DNA of 64,000 bases from Dryocola sp036489025 (GTDB lineage: Bacteria > Pseudomonadota > Gammaproteobacteria > Enterobacterales > Enterobacteriaceae), in the NCBI GenBank assembly GCA_036489025.1, contig DASXGN010000001.1:1-64000 (forward strand), given 5' to 3'. The first letter of the stretch is position 1, and each line of letters opens with the position of its first letter. Both the position numbers and the translations under genes were made by a program. This document shows positions 25,793-34,092 of this stretch, piece after piece. The notes below the pieces were generated by a model. That model saw only the letters and a program-made list of their open reading frames with translations, was not told the DNA's origin and searched no databases.

Positions 25793-28147
25793 ATGAAAAA
25801 ACGTATTCCCACCTTGCTGGCCACTCTAATTGGCGCAGCGCTTTATAGCCAACAAGGTATGGCTGCCGATCTTGCCTCGCAGTGTATGCTTGGCGTACCC
25901 AGCTACAACCGCCCTTTGATCGAAGGCGACACCAATAACCTGCCGGTTACGATTAATGCCGACCATGCAAAAGGTGATTATCCCGACAACGCGGTCTTCA
26001 CCGGCAACGTCGATATCCAGCAGGGCAACAGCCGTCTCCAGTCTGACGAAGTTCAGCTGCATCAAAAGCAGGTTGCAGGCCAGGCGGATCCCGTGCGCAC
26101 GGTCGACGCCCTCGGTAATGTGCACTACGACGACAATCAGGTCATCCTGAAAGGTCCGAAAGCCTGGTCGAACCTCAATACCAAAGACACTAACGTCTGG
26201 AAAGGCGACTACCAGATGGTTGGCCGTCAGGGCCGCGGCACCGCCGACTTAATGAAGCAGCGTGAAAATAACCGCTACACCATCCTTGATAACGGGACTT
26301 TTACCTCCTGTCTGCCGGGCTCGAATACCTGGAGCGTGGTGGGAAGCGAAGTCATCCAGGACCGCGAAGAGCAGGTGGCAGAAATCTGGAACGCCCGCTT
26401 TAAGCTTGGCCCGGTGCCGGTGTTCTACAGCCCTTATTTACAGCTGCCGATTGGCGATAAACGCCGCTCCGGCTTCCTGATCCCGAATGCGAAATACAGC
26501 ACCAACAACGGCCTGGAATTCACCCTGCCGTACTACTGGAACATCGCGCCTAACTTCGATGCCACTATTACGCCGCACTATATGGAAAAGCGCGGTACGC
26601 AGTGGCAGAACGAATTCCGCTATTTAACCGTGGCGGGTTCGGGCCTGATGGAGTTTGATTACCTCGGTTCTGACGACGAATATAAGAATGAGTCCGGCGT
26701 AAATCCTGACGATAGCGATCACCGCTGGCTGTTCTACTGGCGTCACGGCGGGGTGATGGATCAGGTGTGGCGCTTCAACGTCGACTACACCAAAGTCAGC
26801 GATGATAAGTACTTCAACGACTTTACTTCGCAATATGGTTCCAGCACCGATGGCTATGCGACGCAAAAATTCAGCGTCGGCTACGCGGTTGAAAACTTTG
26901 ACGCCACGCTTTCGAGCAAGCAGTTCCAGGTCTTCGAATCACAGCGTAACAGGAATTCCTACGCGGCCCAGCCGCAGCTGGACGTTAACTTCTATCAGAA
27001 CGACATCGGTCCTTTCGATACGCGCGTTTACGGTCAGGCAGTGAAATTCACCAACGTGAATGCCAACATGCCGGAAGCCACGCGTTTGCATATCGAGCCG
27101 GTCGTAAGCCTGCCGCTGTCAAACGGCTGGGCGAGCCTGAATACCGAAGCGAAGCTGATGGCAACCCACTATCAGCAGGACAACCTTGAGAAGTACGAAA
27201 AGAACGTCAATTCAGCCAGTACGTTAGAGAGCTCGGTTAACCGCACGCTGCCGCAGTTTAAAATGGACGGCAAGCTGATTTTCGATCGTGATATGGATTC
27301 CGCCGCGGGTTGGGCCCAGACGCTGGAACCGCGCGTGCAGTATCTGTACGTGCCGTATCGCGATCAGAGCAACATCAACAACTATGACTCCTCGCTGCTG
27401 CAATCTGACTATAGCGGTCTGTTCCGCGACAGAACCTACGGCGGCCTTGACCGTATAGCCTCCGCTAACCAGGTCACTACCGGTTTAACCTCGCGCATTT
27501 ATGATGACGCATCCATTGAACGTTTTAACGTTTCTGCTGGTCAAATCTACTACTTCACCCAGTCGCGTACCGGCGACGATAATATCAACTGGGAGAAGGA
27601 CAAGCAGACGGGCGCGGTTGTCTGGGCGGGAGATACCTACTGGCGTATGACCGACCGTTGGAATTTACGCGGCGGCCTGCAATACGATGCGCGTCTGAAT
27701 AATGTGGCTACCGGCAACGGCGTGATTGAATATCGCCGCGATGCAGACCGTCTGGTACAGCTGAACTATCGCTACGCCAGCCCGGAATACATTCAGGCCA
27801 CGCTGCCAAGCTTTGCGACGGCAAGCCAGTATAAAGAAGGTATTTCTCAGGTTGGCATGACGGCCAGCTGGCCCGTTGTCGATCGCTGGTCGGTGGTCGG
27901 GGCGTATTACTACGACACCAACGCTCAACAATCGGCAGACTCCATGCTTGCCGTGCAGTACAGCTCTTGCTGTTATGCGATTCGGGTTGGCTACGAGCGC
28001 AAAATTAACGGTTGGGAAAATAATGAAAGCAAATACGACAACGTATTCGGCTTTAACATCGAGTTACGCGGCCTGAGTTCCAACTATGGCCTGGGCACAC
28101 AGCAGATGTTGCGCTCCAACATTCTGCCGTATCAAAGCTCGATGTAA
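25793..28147 (+). CDS. lptD: LptD (Imp/OstA), LPS assembly outer membrane protein
   Basis: The 784-residue beta-barrel protein inserts lipopolysaccharide into the outer leaflet with LptE. The signal peptide starts MKKRIPTLLATLIGAALYSQ; ATG 25793 matches the E. coli start and the frame upstream of it is rejected. The N-terminal OstA/jellyroll domain (about 50-200) is followed by the barrel. The four cysteines needed for the inter-domain disulphides are visible: one in SQCMLG, one in TSCLPGS and the pair in SSCCYAIR. surA, the chaperone that helps fold it, is the next gene. Confidence 0.97.
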   Translation: MKKRIPTLLATLIGAALYSQQGMAADLASQCMLGVPSYNRPLIEGDTNNLPVTINADHAKGDYPDNAVFTGNVDIQQGNSRLQSDEVQLHQKQVAGQADPVRTVDALGNVHYDDNQVILKGPKAWSNLNTKDTNVWKGDYQMVGRQGRGTADLMKQRENNRYTILDNGTFTSCLPGSNTWSVVGSEVIQDREEQVAEIWNARFKLGPVPVFYSPYLQLPIGDKRRSGFLIPNAKYSTNNGLEFTLPYYWNIAPNFDATITPHYMEKRGTQWQNEFRYLTVAGSGLMEFDYLGSDDEYKNESGVNPDDSDHRWLFYWRHGGVMDQVWRFNVDYTKVSDDKYFNDFTSQYGSSTDGYATQKFSVGYAVENFDATLSSKQFQVFESQRNRNSYAAQPQLDVNFYQNDIGPFDTRVYGQAVKFTNVNANMPEATRLHIEPVVSLPLSNGWASLNTEAKLMATHYQQDNLEKYEKNVNSASTLESSVNRTLPQFKMDGKLIFDRDMDSAAGWAQTLEPRVQYLYVPYRDQSNINNYDSSLLQSDYSGLFRDRTYGGLDRIASANQVTTGLTSRIYDDASIERFNVSAGQIYYFTQSRTGDDNINWEKDKQTGAVVWAGDTYWRMTDRWNLRGGLQYDARLNNVATGNGVIEYRRDADRLVQLNYRYASPEYIQATLPSFATASQYKEGISQVGMTASWPVVDRWSVVGAYYYDTNAQQSADSMLAVQYSSCCYAIRVGYERKINGWENNESKYDNVFGFNIELRGLSSNYGLGTQQMLRSNILPYQSSM

Positions 28148-28204
28148 TTCACTTTGACTAAAACTCTAAACGTTTCGCATTGCGACTAAGTTAATGGAAA
28201 AAGT

Positions 28205-29497
28205 ATGAAGAACTGGAGAACGCTGCTTCTCGGTATCGCCCTGGTGGCGAATACCTCCTTTGCGGCGCCGCAAGTGGTCGACAAAGTAGCCGCCGTAGTT
28301 AACAACGGCGTCGTCCTTGAAAGCGATGTCGATGGCCTGATGCAATCGGTGAAGTTAAATGCCCAGCAGGCCGGTCAGCAGCTCCCCGATGACGGCACGC
28401 TGCGCCATCAGATCCTGGAACGTCTGATCATGGACCAAATCGTCCTGCAGATGGGCACCAAGATGGGCGTCAAAATCACTGACGATCAGCTGGATAAAGC
28501 CATTGCCGATATCGCCGCGCAAAACAAAATGAGCATGGATCAGATGCGCAGCCGTCTGGCCTATGACGGCATCAACTACAGCACCTACCGCTCGCAGATT
28601 CGTAAAGAGATGACCATCTCTGAAGTGCGTAATAACGAAGTGCGCCGCCGTGTGACCATTCTGCCGCAGGAAGTTGACGCTCTTGCCCAGCAGGTTGGCA
28701 GCCAGAACGACAGCAGCACCGAGCTGAATCTGAGCCATATCCTGATTCCGCTGCCGGAAAACCCAACGTCAGCTCAGGTTGACGACGCTGAAAAACAGGC
28801 CCGCGATATCGTGTCCCAGGCGCAGGGCGGCGCGGACTTTGGCAAACTGGCTATCACCTACTCTGCCGATCAGCAGGCGTTAAAGGGTGGCCAGATGGGC
28901 TGGGGTCGTATTCAGGAGCTGCCTTCTATCTTTGCTCAGGCGTTGGCCACCGCGAAGAAGGGTGAGGTTGTCGGCCCAATCCGTTCCGGCGTCGGCTTCC
29001 ATATTCTGAAGGTGAACGATCTGCGCGGTCAGAGCCAAAGCATTTCCGTGACCGAAGTTCATGCTCGCCACATTCTGCTTAAGCCGTCGCCAATCATGAC
29101 CGACGAACAGGCCCGCCTGAAGCTGGAGCAAATCGCAGCGGACATCAAGAGCGGTAAAACCACCTTTGATAAAGCGGCGAAAGAATTCTCTGACGATCCG
29201 GGCTCTGCCAACCAGGGCGGCGATCTGGGCTGGGCTTCCCCGGACATCTACGATCCTGCTTTCCGCGATGCCATCATGAAGCTGAGCAAAGGCCAGACCA
29301 GCGCGCCGGTGCACTCTTCCTTCGGCTGGCACCTGATTGAGCTGCTGGACACCCGCAAAGTGGATAAAACCGACGCGGCGCAGAAGGATCGTGCTTACCG
29401 TATGCTGTTCAACCGTAAGTTCTCTGAAGAAGCGCAAACCTGGATGCAGGAACAGCGTGCCAGCGCTTACGTGAAGATCATCGGCAGCAATGGCTAA
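28205..29497 (+). CDS. surA: SurA, periplasmic chaperone and prolyl isomerase
   Basis: The 430-residue protein (E. coli 428) has the signal peptide MKNWRTLLLGIALVANTSFA. It has an N-terminal chaperone domain and two parvulin domains, recognisable from LSHILIPLPE...GGQMGWGRIQELP (about 175-275) and VHARHILLKPSPIMTD...GGDLGWASPDIYDP (about 285-390). It escorts outer membrane proteins such as LptD to the BAM complex. Its stop overlaps the pdxA start by 8 bases, as in E. coli. Confidence 0.97.
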   Translation: MKNWRTLLLGIALVANTSFAAPQVVDKVAAVVNNGVVLESDVDGLMQSVKLNAQQAGQQLPDDGTLRHQILERLIMDQIVLQMGTKMGVKITDDQLDKAIADIAAQNKMSMDQMRSRLAYDGINYSTYRSQIRKEMTISEVRNNEVRRRVTILPQEVDALAQQVGSQNDSSTELNLSHILIPLPENPTSAQVDDAEKQARDIVSQAQGGADFGKLAITYSADQQALKGGQMGWGRIQELPSIFAQALATAKKGEVVGPIRSGVGFHILKVNDLRGQSQSISVTEVHARHILLKPSPIMTDEQARLKLEQIAADIKSGKTTFDKAAKEFSDDPGSANQGGDLGWASPDIYDPAFRDAIMKLSKGQTSAPVHSSFGWHLIELLDTRKVDKTDAAQKDRAYRMLFNRKFSEEAQTWMQEQRASAYVKIIGSNG

Positions 29498-30479
29498 AAT
29501 CTCTCGCGTGACGATCACTCCCGGCGAACCCGCCGGGATTGGTCCCGATTTAACCATCGCGCTGGCACAGCGCGGCTGGCCCGTCGAACTGGTCGTCTGT
29601 GCTTCCCCTGAATTACTCCTTGAACGAGCTGCGCTGCTCGGTCTGCCGCTCGCGCTTCAGCCTTATCAACCCGATATTCCCGCCCGCCCTCAGGCCGCAG
29701 GCACGTTAACGGTGTTACCGGTAGCCCTGCGCGAACAAGCTGTGCCCGGCAGGCTGGACGTGCGCAACAGCGCCTATGTCGTTGATACGCTGGCTCGAGC
29801 CTGCGACGGCTGCACCAGCGGCGAGTTTTCCGCGCTCATCACCGGCCCGGTGCACAAGGGGATTATCAACGACGCGGGCATTCCGTTTATCGGCCATACC
29901 GAATTCTTTGAAGAACGCTCGCACAGTGAAAAAGTTGTCATGATGCTGGCAACCGAAGAGCTGCGCGTGGCGCTGGCAACGACTCATCTGCCGCTTAAAG
30001 CCATTAGCGATGCCATTACGCCAGATTTATTACGCCAGATAATCTCCATCCTGTATCATGACCTGCAAACCAGGTTTGGTATTCCGCAGCCTCACGTGCT
30101 GGTCTGCGGCCTTAACCCGCACGCGGGCGAAGGCGGTCATATGGGCACGGAAGAGATTGATACGATTATTCCGGTACTTGACGAGATGCGCGCGAAGGGG
30201 ATGCACCTTTCGGGCCCGCTGCCGGCTGATACGCTGTTCCAGCCCAAGTATCTCGACCATGCCGATGCAGTATTAGCCATGTATCATGACCAGGGTTTAC
30301 CGGTGCTAAAATACCAGGGCTTTGGTCGCGCGGTGAATATCACCCTGGGCTTACCTTTTATCCGCACATCCGTTGACCACGGCACTGCGCTTGAACTAGC
30401 AGGCCAGGGAAAAGCCGATGTCGGCAGTTTTATTACGGCGCTTAATCTCGCCATCAGAATGATTACAAATACTCAATGA
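29490..30479 (+). CDS. pdxA: PdxA, 4-hydroxythreonine-4-phosphate dehydrogenase
   Basis: The 329-residue enzyme of vitamin B6 synthesis has the same length as E. coli PdxA. Signatures include TPGEPAGIGPDL at the start, ALITGPVHKGIINDAGIPF, GHTEFFEER, CGLNPHAGEGGHMG (metal-binding His) and MYHDQGLPVLKYQGFG. It overlaps surA by 8 bases upstream and rsmA by 4 bases downstream (ATGA), so the cluster is translated as coupled units. Confidence 0.97.
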   Translation: MAKISRVTITPGEPAGIGPDLTIALAQRGWPVELVVCASPELLLERAALLGLPLALQPYQPDIPARPQAAGTLTVLPVALREQAVPGRLDVRNSAYVVDTLARACDGCTSGEFSALITGPVHKGIINDAGIPFIGHTEFFEERSHSEKVVMMLATEELRVALATTHLPLKAISDAITPDLLRQIISILYHDLQTRFGIPQPHVLVCGLNPHAGEGGHMGTEEIDTIIPVLDEMRAKGMHLSGPLPADTLFQPKYLDHADAVLAMYHDQGLPVLKYQGFGRAVNITLGLPFIRTSVDHGTALELAGQGKADVGSFITALNLAIRMITNTQ

Positions 30480-31297
30480 ATACTCGCGTCCACCAGGGCC
30501 ATCTGGCTCGTAAACGTTTTGGACAAAACTTCCTTAATGACCAGTTCGTTATCGAAAGTATTGTTTCCGCTATTAATCCGCAGAAAGGCCAGGCGATGGT
30601 TGAAATCGGCCCGGGCCTCGGAGCATTAACCGAACCTGTGGGTGAGCGACTGGACGAAATGACCGTCATCGAACTCGACCGAGATTTGGCCGCGCGCCTG
30701 CAAACGCATCCTTTCCTGGCCCCAAAGCTGACCATTTATCAGCAGGATGCCATGACCATGGACTTTGGCGAACTGTCGAAAAAAATCGGTCAGCCGCTGC
30801 GCGTGTTCGGCAACCTGCCGTACAACATCTCTACGCCGTTGATGTTCCATCTCTTTAGCTATACTGATGCCATTGCCGACATGCACTTCATGCTGCAAAA
30901 AGAGGTGGTTAACCGCCTGGTGGCTGGCCCGAACAGTAAAGCGTATGGTCGTTTATCAGTGATGGCGCAGTATTACTGCAACGTGATTCCGGTGCTTGAA
31001 GTGCCGCCAACGGCCTTTACGCCAGCGCCAAAAGTCGATTCTGCCGTTGTGCGCCTGGTGCCACACGCCACTATTCCGCATCCGGTTAAAGAGCTGCGCG
31101 TACTAAGCCGCATCACCACCGAAGCGTTTAACAAACGCCGTAAAACGATTCGTAACAGCCTTGGCCACCTGTTTAGCGCAGAAGTCATGGCGGAGCTGGG
31201 TATTGATGCGACGCTGCGCGCAGAGAATATCTCAGTAGCCCAGTACTGCCTGCTGGCAAACTATTTGGCCGATCATCCTCAGCCAAAGGAGAGTTAA
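30476..31297 (+). CDS. rsmA: RsmA (KsgA), 16S rRNA dimethyladenosine transferase
   Basis: The 273-residue SAM-dependent enzyme dimethylates A1518 and A1519 of 16S rRNA. Motifs are KRFGQNFLNDQF, the SAM site VEIGPGLGALTEP, and the catalytic NLPYNISTPL. The length equals the E. coli protein. Its start overlaps the pdxA stop (ATGA), and apaG begins two bases after its own stop. Confidence 0.97.
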   Translation: MNTRVHQGHLARKRFGQNFLNDQFVIESIVSAINPQKGQAMVEIGPGLGALTEPVGERLDEMTVIELDRDLAARLQTHPFLAPKLTIYQQDAMTMDFGELSKKIGQPLRVFGNLPYNISTPLMFHLFSYTDAIADMHFMLQKEVVNRLVAGPNSKAYGRLSVMAQYYCNVIPVLEVPPTAFTPAPKVDSAVVRLVPHATIPHPVKELRVLSRITTEAFNKRRKTIRNSLGHLFSAEVMAELGIDATLRAENISVAQYCLLANYLADHPQPKES

Positions 31298-31299
31298 CG

Positions 31300-31677
31300 A
31301 TGTTAAATTCGCCCCGAGTATGTGTTCAGGTACAGAGCGTTTATATCGAATCGCAGTCCTCCCCGGAGCACGAGCGTTTCGTCTTTGCTTATACCGTCAC
31401 CATTCGAAACCTGGGGCGAACATCGGTGCAGCTGCTGGGCCGTTACTGGCTGATTACCAACGGCAACGGTCATGAAACCGAAGTTCAGGGCGAAGGCGTG
31501 ATTGGCGTTCAGCCGCATATCGAACCCGGCAATGAATACAGCTATACCAGCGGAGCGGTGCTTGAAACGCCGCTCGGCACCATGCAGGGCCATTATGAAA
31601 TGGTCGATGCCCAGGGCGACGGCTTCCGCGTTGCCATTCCCGTCTTCCGTCTGGCTATTCCAGCCTTCATTCATTGA
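31300..31677 (+). CDS. apaG: ApaG, DUF525/ApaG-domain protein
   Basis: The 125-residue protein is a single fibronectin-like ApaG domain, with YVFAYTVTI-like VFAYTVTIRNLG, LLGRYWLITNG, VQGEGVIGVQP and YEMVDAQGDGF. ApaG proteins are linked to Co/Mg resistance phenotypes; no enzymatic activity is firmly established in enterobacteria. It sits between rsmA and apaH as in E. coli, with 4 bases to apaH. Confidence 0.95.
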   Translation: MLNSPRVCVQVQSVYIESQSSPEHERFVFAYTVTIRNLGRTSVQLLGRYWLITNGNGHETEVQGEGVIGVQPHIEPGNEYSYTSGAVLETPLGTMQGHYEMVDAQGDGFRVAIPVFRLAIPAFIH

Positions 31678-31681
31678 TACG

Positions 31682-32533
31682 ATGTCTACATACCTGATTG
31701 GCGACGTTCACGGCTGCTACGATGAGCTTATCGCCCTGCTTAAGCAGGTTGAGTTTACGCCTGGCAAAGATACTTTATGGCTTACGGGCGACCTCGTCGC
31801 GCGCGGTCCGGGTTCGCTGGAGGTGCTGCGCTACGTCCGTGAGCTGGGCAACAGCGTGCGTATTGTGCTCGGCAACCACGATCTGCATCTGCTGGCCGTT
31901 TATGCGGGCATCAGCCGCAATAAACCGAAAGATCGCGTCTCGCCGCTGCTCGAAGCACCCGATGCGGACGAGCTTTTAAACTGGCTCCGTCGCCAGCCGC
32001 TGATTCAGGTCGATGAAGAGAAAAAGCTGGTGATGGCGCACGCCGGCATAACGCCGCAGTGGGATATCGCCACGGCGATAGCCTGCGCCCGCGACGTAGA
32101 AGCAGTGCTCTCCAGCGACAGCTACCCGCTATTCCTCGACGCAATGTACGGCGATATGCCAAACAACTGGTCGCAGGATCTTTCCGGTCTCGCTCGCCTG
32201 CGTTTTATTACCAACGCCCTGACGCGCATGCGTTACTGCTTCCCGAACGGCCAGCTGGATATGTACTGCAAAGACACGCCTGAAAGCGCCCCGGCTCCGC
32301 TTAAGCCGTGGTTCGCCATCCCAGGCCCGGTCACCGCAGAGTATTCGGTTATCTTTGGTCACTGGGCATCGCTTGAAGGTAAAGGCACGCCGGAAGGGAT
32401 TTACGGGCTGGATACCGGCTGCTGCTGGGGTGGGGATTTAACCTGCCTGCGCTGGGAAGACAAAAAATATTTCGTTCAGCCTTCGAATCGCAAGGCCGAT
32501 TTGGGCGACGGCGAAGCGGCTATCGCCTCATAA
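31682..32533 (+). CDS. apaH: ApaH, diadenosine tetraphosphatase
   Basis: The 283-residue metallophosphatase hydrolyses Ap4A symmetrically to two ADP and also removes Np4 RNA caps. Metal-binding motifs are IGDVHGCYDE (5-15), TGDLVARGPGS (about 36-46) and LGNHDLHLL (about 64-72); later His residues lie in MAHAGI and FGHWAS. ATG 31682 aligns with E. coli; the frame remains open upstream inside apaG but without homology. It is last in the lptD-surA-pdxA-rsmA-apaG-apaH cluster. Confidence 0.96.
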   Translation: MSTYLIGDVHGCYDELIALLKQVEFTPGKDTLWLTGDLVARGPGSLEVLRYVRELGNSVRIVLGNHDLHLLAVYAGISRNKPKDRVSPLLEAPDADELLNWLRRQPLIQVDEEKKLVMAHAGITPQWDIATAIACARDVEAVLSSDSYPLFLDAMYGDMPNNWSQDLSGLARLRFITNALTRMRYCFPNGQLDMYCKDTPESAPAPLKPWFAIPGPVTAEYSVIFGHWASLEGKGTPEGIYGLDTGCCWGGDLTCLRWEDKKYFVQPSNRKADLGDGEAAIAS

Positions 32534-32562
32534 AAAAAGCCCGGTTTAAAACCGGGCTTTTT
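32533..32562. terminator. Bidirectional terminator between apaH and folA
   Basis: AAAGCCCGGTTT (32536-32547) and AAACCGGGCTTT (32549-32560) form a strong stem with A/T runs on both sides. It can serve both converging genes. Confidence 0.9.
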
Positions 32563-32567
32563 GATTT

Positions 32568-33047
32568 TTAGCGACGCTCCAGAATCTCAAAGCAGTAGCC
32601 ATGGGAGTTATGCTCATCGGCGTCGTGGAACTCGCTGAACGTTGACTGCCATTCGTCCGGATCGTAATCCGGGAAATGCGTGTCGCCTTCCACTTCAGCA
32701 TCAATGTGCGTCAAATACAGGCGCTGCGCCTTCGGCAGGAACTGTTCGTAGACTCGCCCACCGCCAATCACCATAATTTCTTCGGCGTCGCCGCAGGCAG
32801 CAATCGCGGCCTCAACGGAGCTCACCCACTCAACGCGGTCGTCGTTACCCGGCTGGCTGCTGATGACGATATTCTTACGGCCAGGCAGCGGGCGACCAAT
32901 AGACTCCCACGTCAAACGCCCCATCACGACCGGTTTATTCAGCGTAGTACGCTTAAACCAGGCCAGATCGGCAGGCAAGTTCCAGGGCATGGCGTTTTCC
33001 ATGCCGATAACGCGATCTACCGCTAATGCAGCAATCAGACTGATCAT
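32568..33047 (-). CDS. folA: FolA, dihydrofolate reductase
   Basis: The 159-residue enzyme has the E. coli length and reduces dihydrofolate with NADPH; it is the trimethoprim target. Visible features are MISLIAALAVDRVIGMENAM, PWNLPADLAWFKRTT with active-site Asp27, MGRLTWESIGRPLPGR and VIGGGRVYEQFLP. No change at well-known resistance positions is obvious by eye. It is convergent with apaH. Confidence 0.96.
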   Translation of the reverse strand: MISLIAALAVDRVIGMENAMPWNLPADLAWFKRTTLNKPVVMGRLTWESIGRPLPGRKNIVISSQPGNDDRVEWVSSVEAAIAACGDAEEIMVIGGGRVYEQFLPKAQRLYLTHIDAEVEGDTHFPDYDPDEWQSTFSEFHDADEHNSHGYCFEILERR

Positions 33048-33320
33048 TCTATTAACCCAAGGCTGGTGAAAAAATTGCCGCCACTATACGGAAAGCGCAT
33101 TCTTTCGTCGACTGCCCGCGCCCTTTGTAACGAGAAATTTTTTGGTTCTGCTATGTTCGCCAAACGGAACGCTGAGCACCTTGCCAGCACGAACAAAGAG
33201 TTAGCGTTAATTCTTCATGATTCAGGCAAATAAACGCCAAATCATCACCGGCGCCCACTATAAGTTTATGCAATGGTTGCGTTATAGTCGGGTTTTACTT
33301 TCTCCGTGCCGGACATCCTC

Positions 33321-33935
33321 ATGCTGGAAACCACCCTTTTCGTTGCCACTATTGCCACCCTCGGCATGCTCTCACCGGGGCCTGATTTCTTCCTCGTCAT
33401 AAAGAATGCGGCGCGCTATTCGCGTCCGGCGGCGATGATGACTTCACTGGGGGTCATCGGCGGCGTGGCCACGCACATGACCTACTGCGTAGCCGGGCTG
33501 GCCGTCGTCATCACCACTACGCCGTGGCTGTTCGGCCTGCTGAAATACGCCGGTGCCGCGTACCTGATCTGGATTGGCCTGCACGCCCTGCTCTCCCGCG
33601 GCGGCAGCAAAATGGACGTCAGCCAGATTGCCCGCCAGCAAACTACCCTGAAGAAAGCGTTCTTGCAGGGCTATCTTTGCAACCTGCTGAATCCCAAGGC
33701 CACGCTATTTTTCCTCTCAGTCTTCACCCAGGTGCTGAGCGTCAGCTCAGGTATGCTGGATAAACTCTGGTACGCGGGCGTAATCCTCCTGCTCTCCGTT
33801 ATCTGGTGGCCGCTGCTGGTCGTACTGATCCAAAGCGAACCGGTACGCCGGGGCCTTGCAAAGGCGCAGAAGATTGTCGATAAGCTTTTGGGCGGTATGC
33901 TGATTGCTCTGGGAATCAAAGTCGCGCTGAGCTAA
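33321..33935 (+). CDS. LysE/RhtB-family amino acid exporter
   Basis: The 204-residue membrane protein has about six hydrophobic segments and the LysE family signature GMLSPGPDFFLVIKNAARYS near the N-terminus. NLLNPKATLFFLSVF is in the middle. Family members export amino acids or related metabolites; the substrate here is unknown. ATG 33321 gives the standard N-terminus (MLETTLFVATIATLG); a GTG five codons earlier is possible. Neither has a strong ribosome binding site. E. coli has no gene of this kind between folA and kefC, so this is a lineage-specific insertion. Confidence 0.85.
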   Translation: MLETTLFVATIATLGMLSPGPDFFLVIKNAARYSRPAAMMTSLGVIGGVATHMTYCVAGLAVVITTTPWLFGLLKYAGAAYLIWIGLHALLSRGGSKMDVSQIARQQTTLKKAFLQGYLCNLLNPKATLFFLSVFTQVLSVSSGMLDKLWYAGVILLLSVIWWPLLVVLIQSEPVRRGLAKAQKIVDKLLGGMLIALGIKVALS

Positions 33936-33960
33936 AAAAATGCTCCCGGTCGGGAGCATT
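33934..33960 (-). terminator. Terminator downstream of kefC
   Basis: ATGCTCCCG (33940-33948) and CGGGAGCAT (33951-33959) form a hairpin followed, on the minus strand, by seven T. It overlaps the stop of the LysE-type gene and may also stop that transcript weakly. Confidence 0.75.
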
Positions 33961-34092
33961 AATGACGGATAAAGAAGGACAAAAACGCTGTTGTACCTTC
34001 TTTGTTGTTATCAGCCGAAACCAATAATTTGATGTTCCAGGAAATTTGGAATAACAAATTTCAGCGATTCGCAGCCGTCAGACTTTTTTAAA

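Noticed and set aside
33217..33402. 61-codon + strand frame before the LysE-type gene
   Set aside because: It overlaps the real start of the LysE-type gene in another frame and has no recognisable features.
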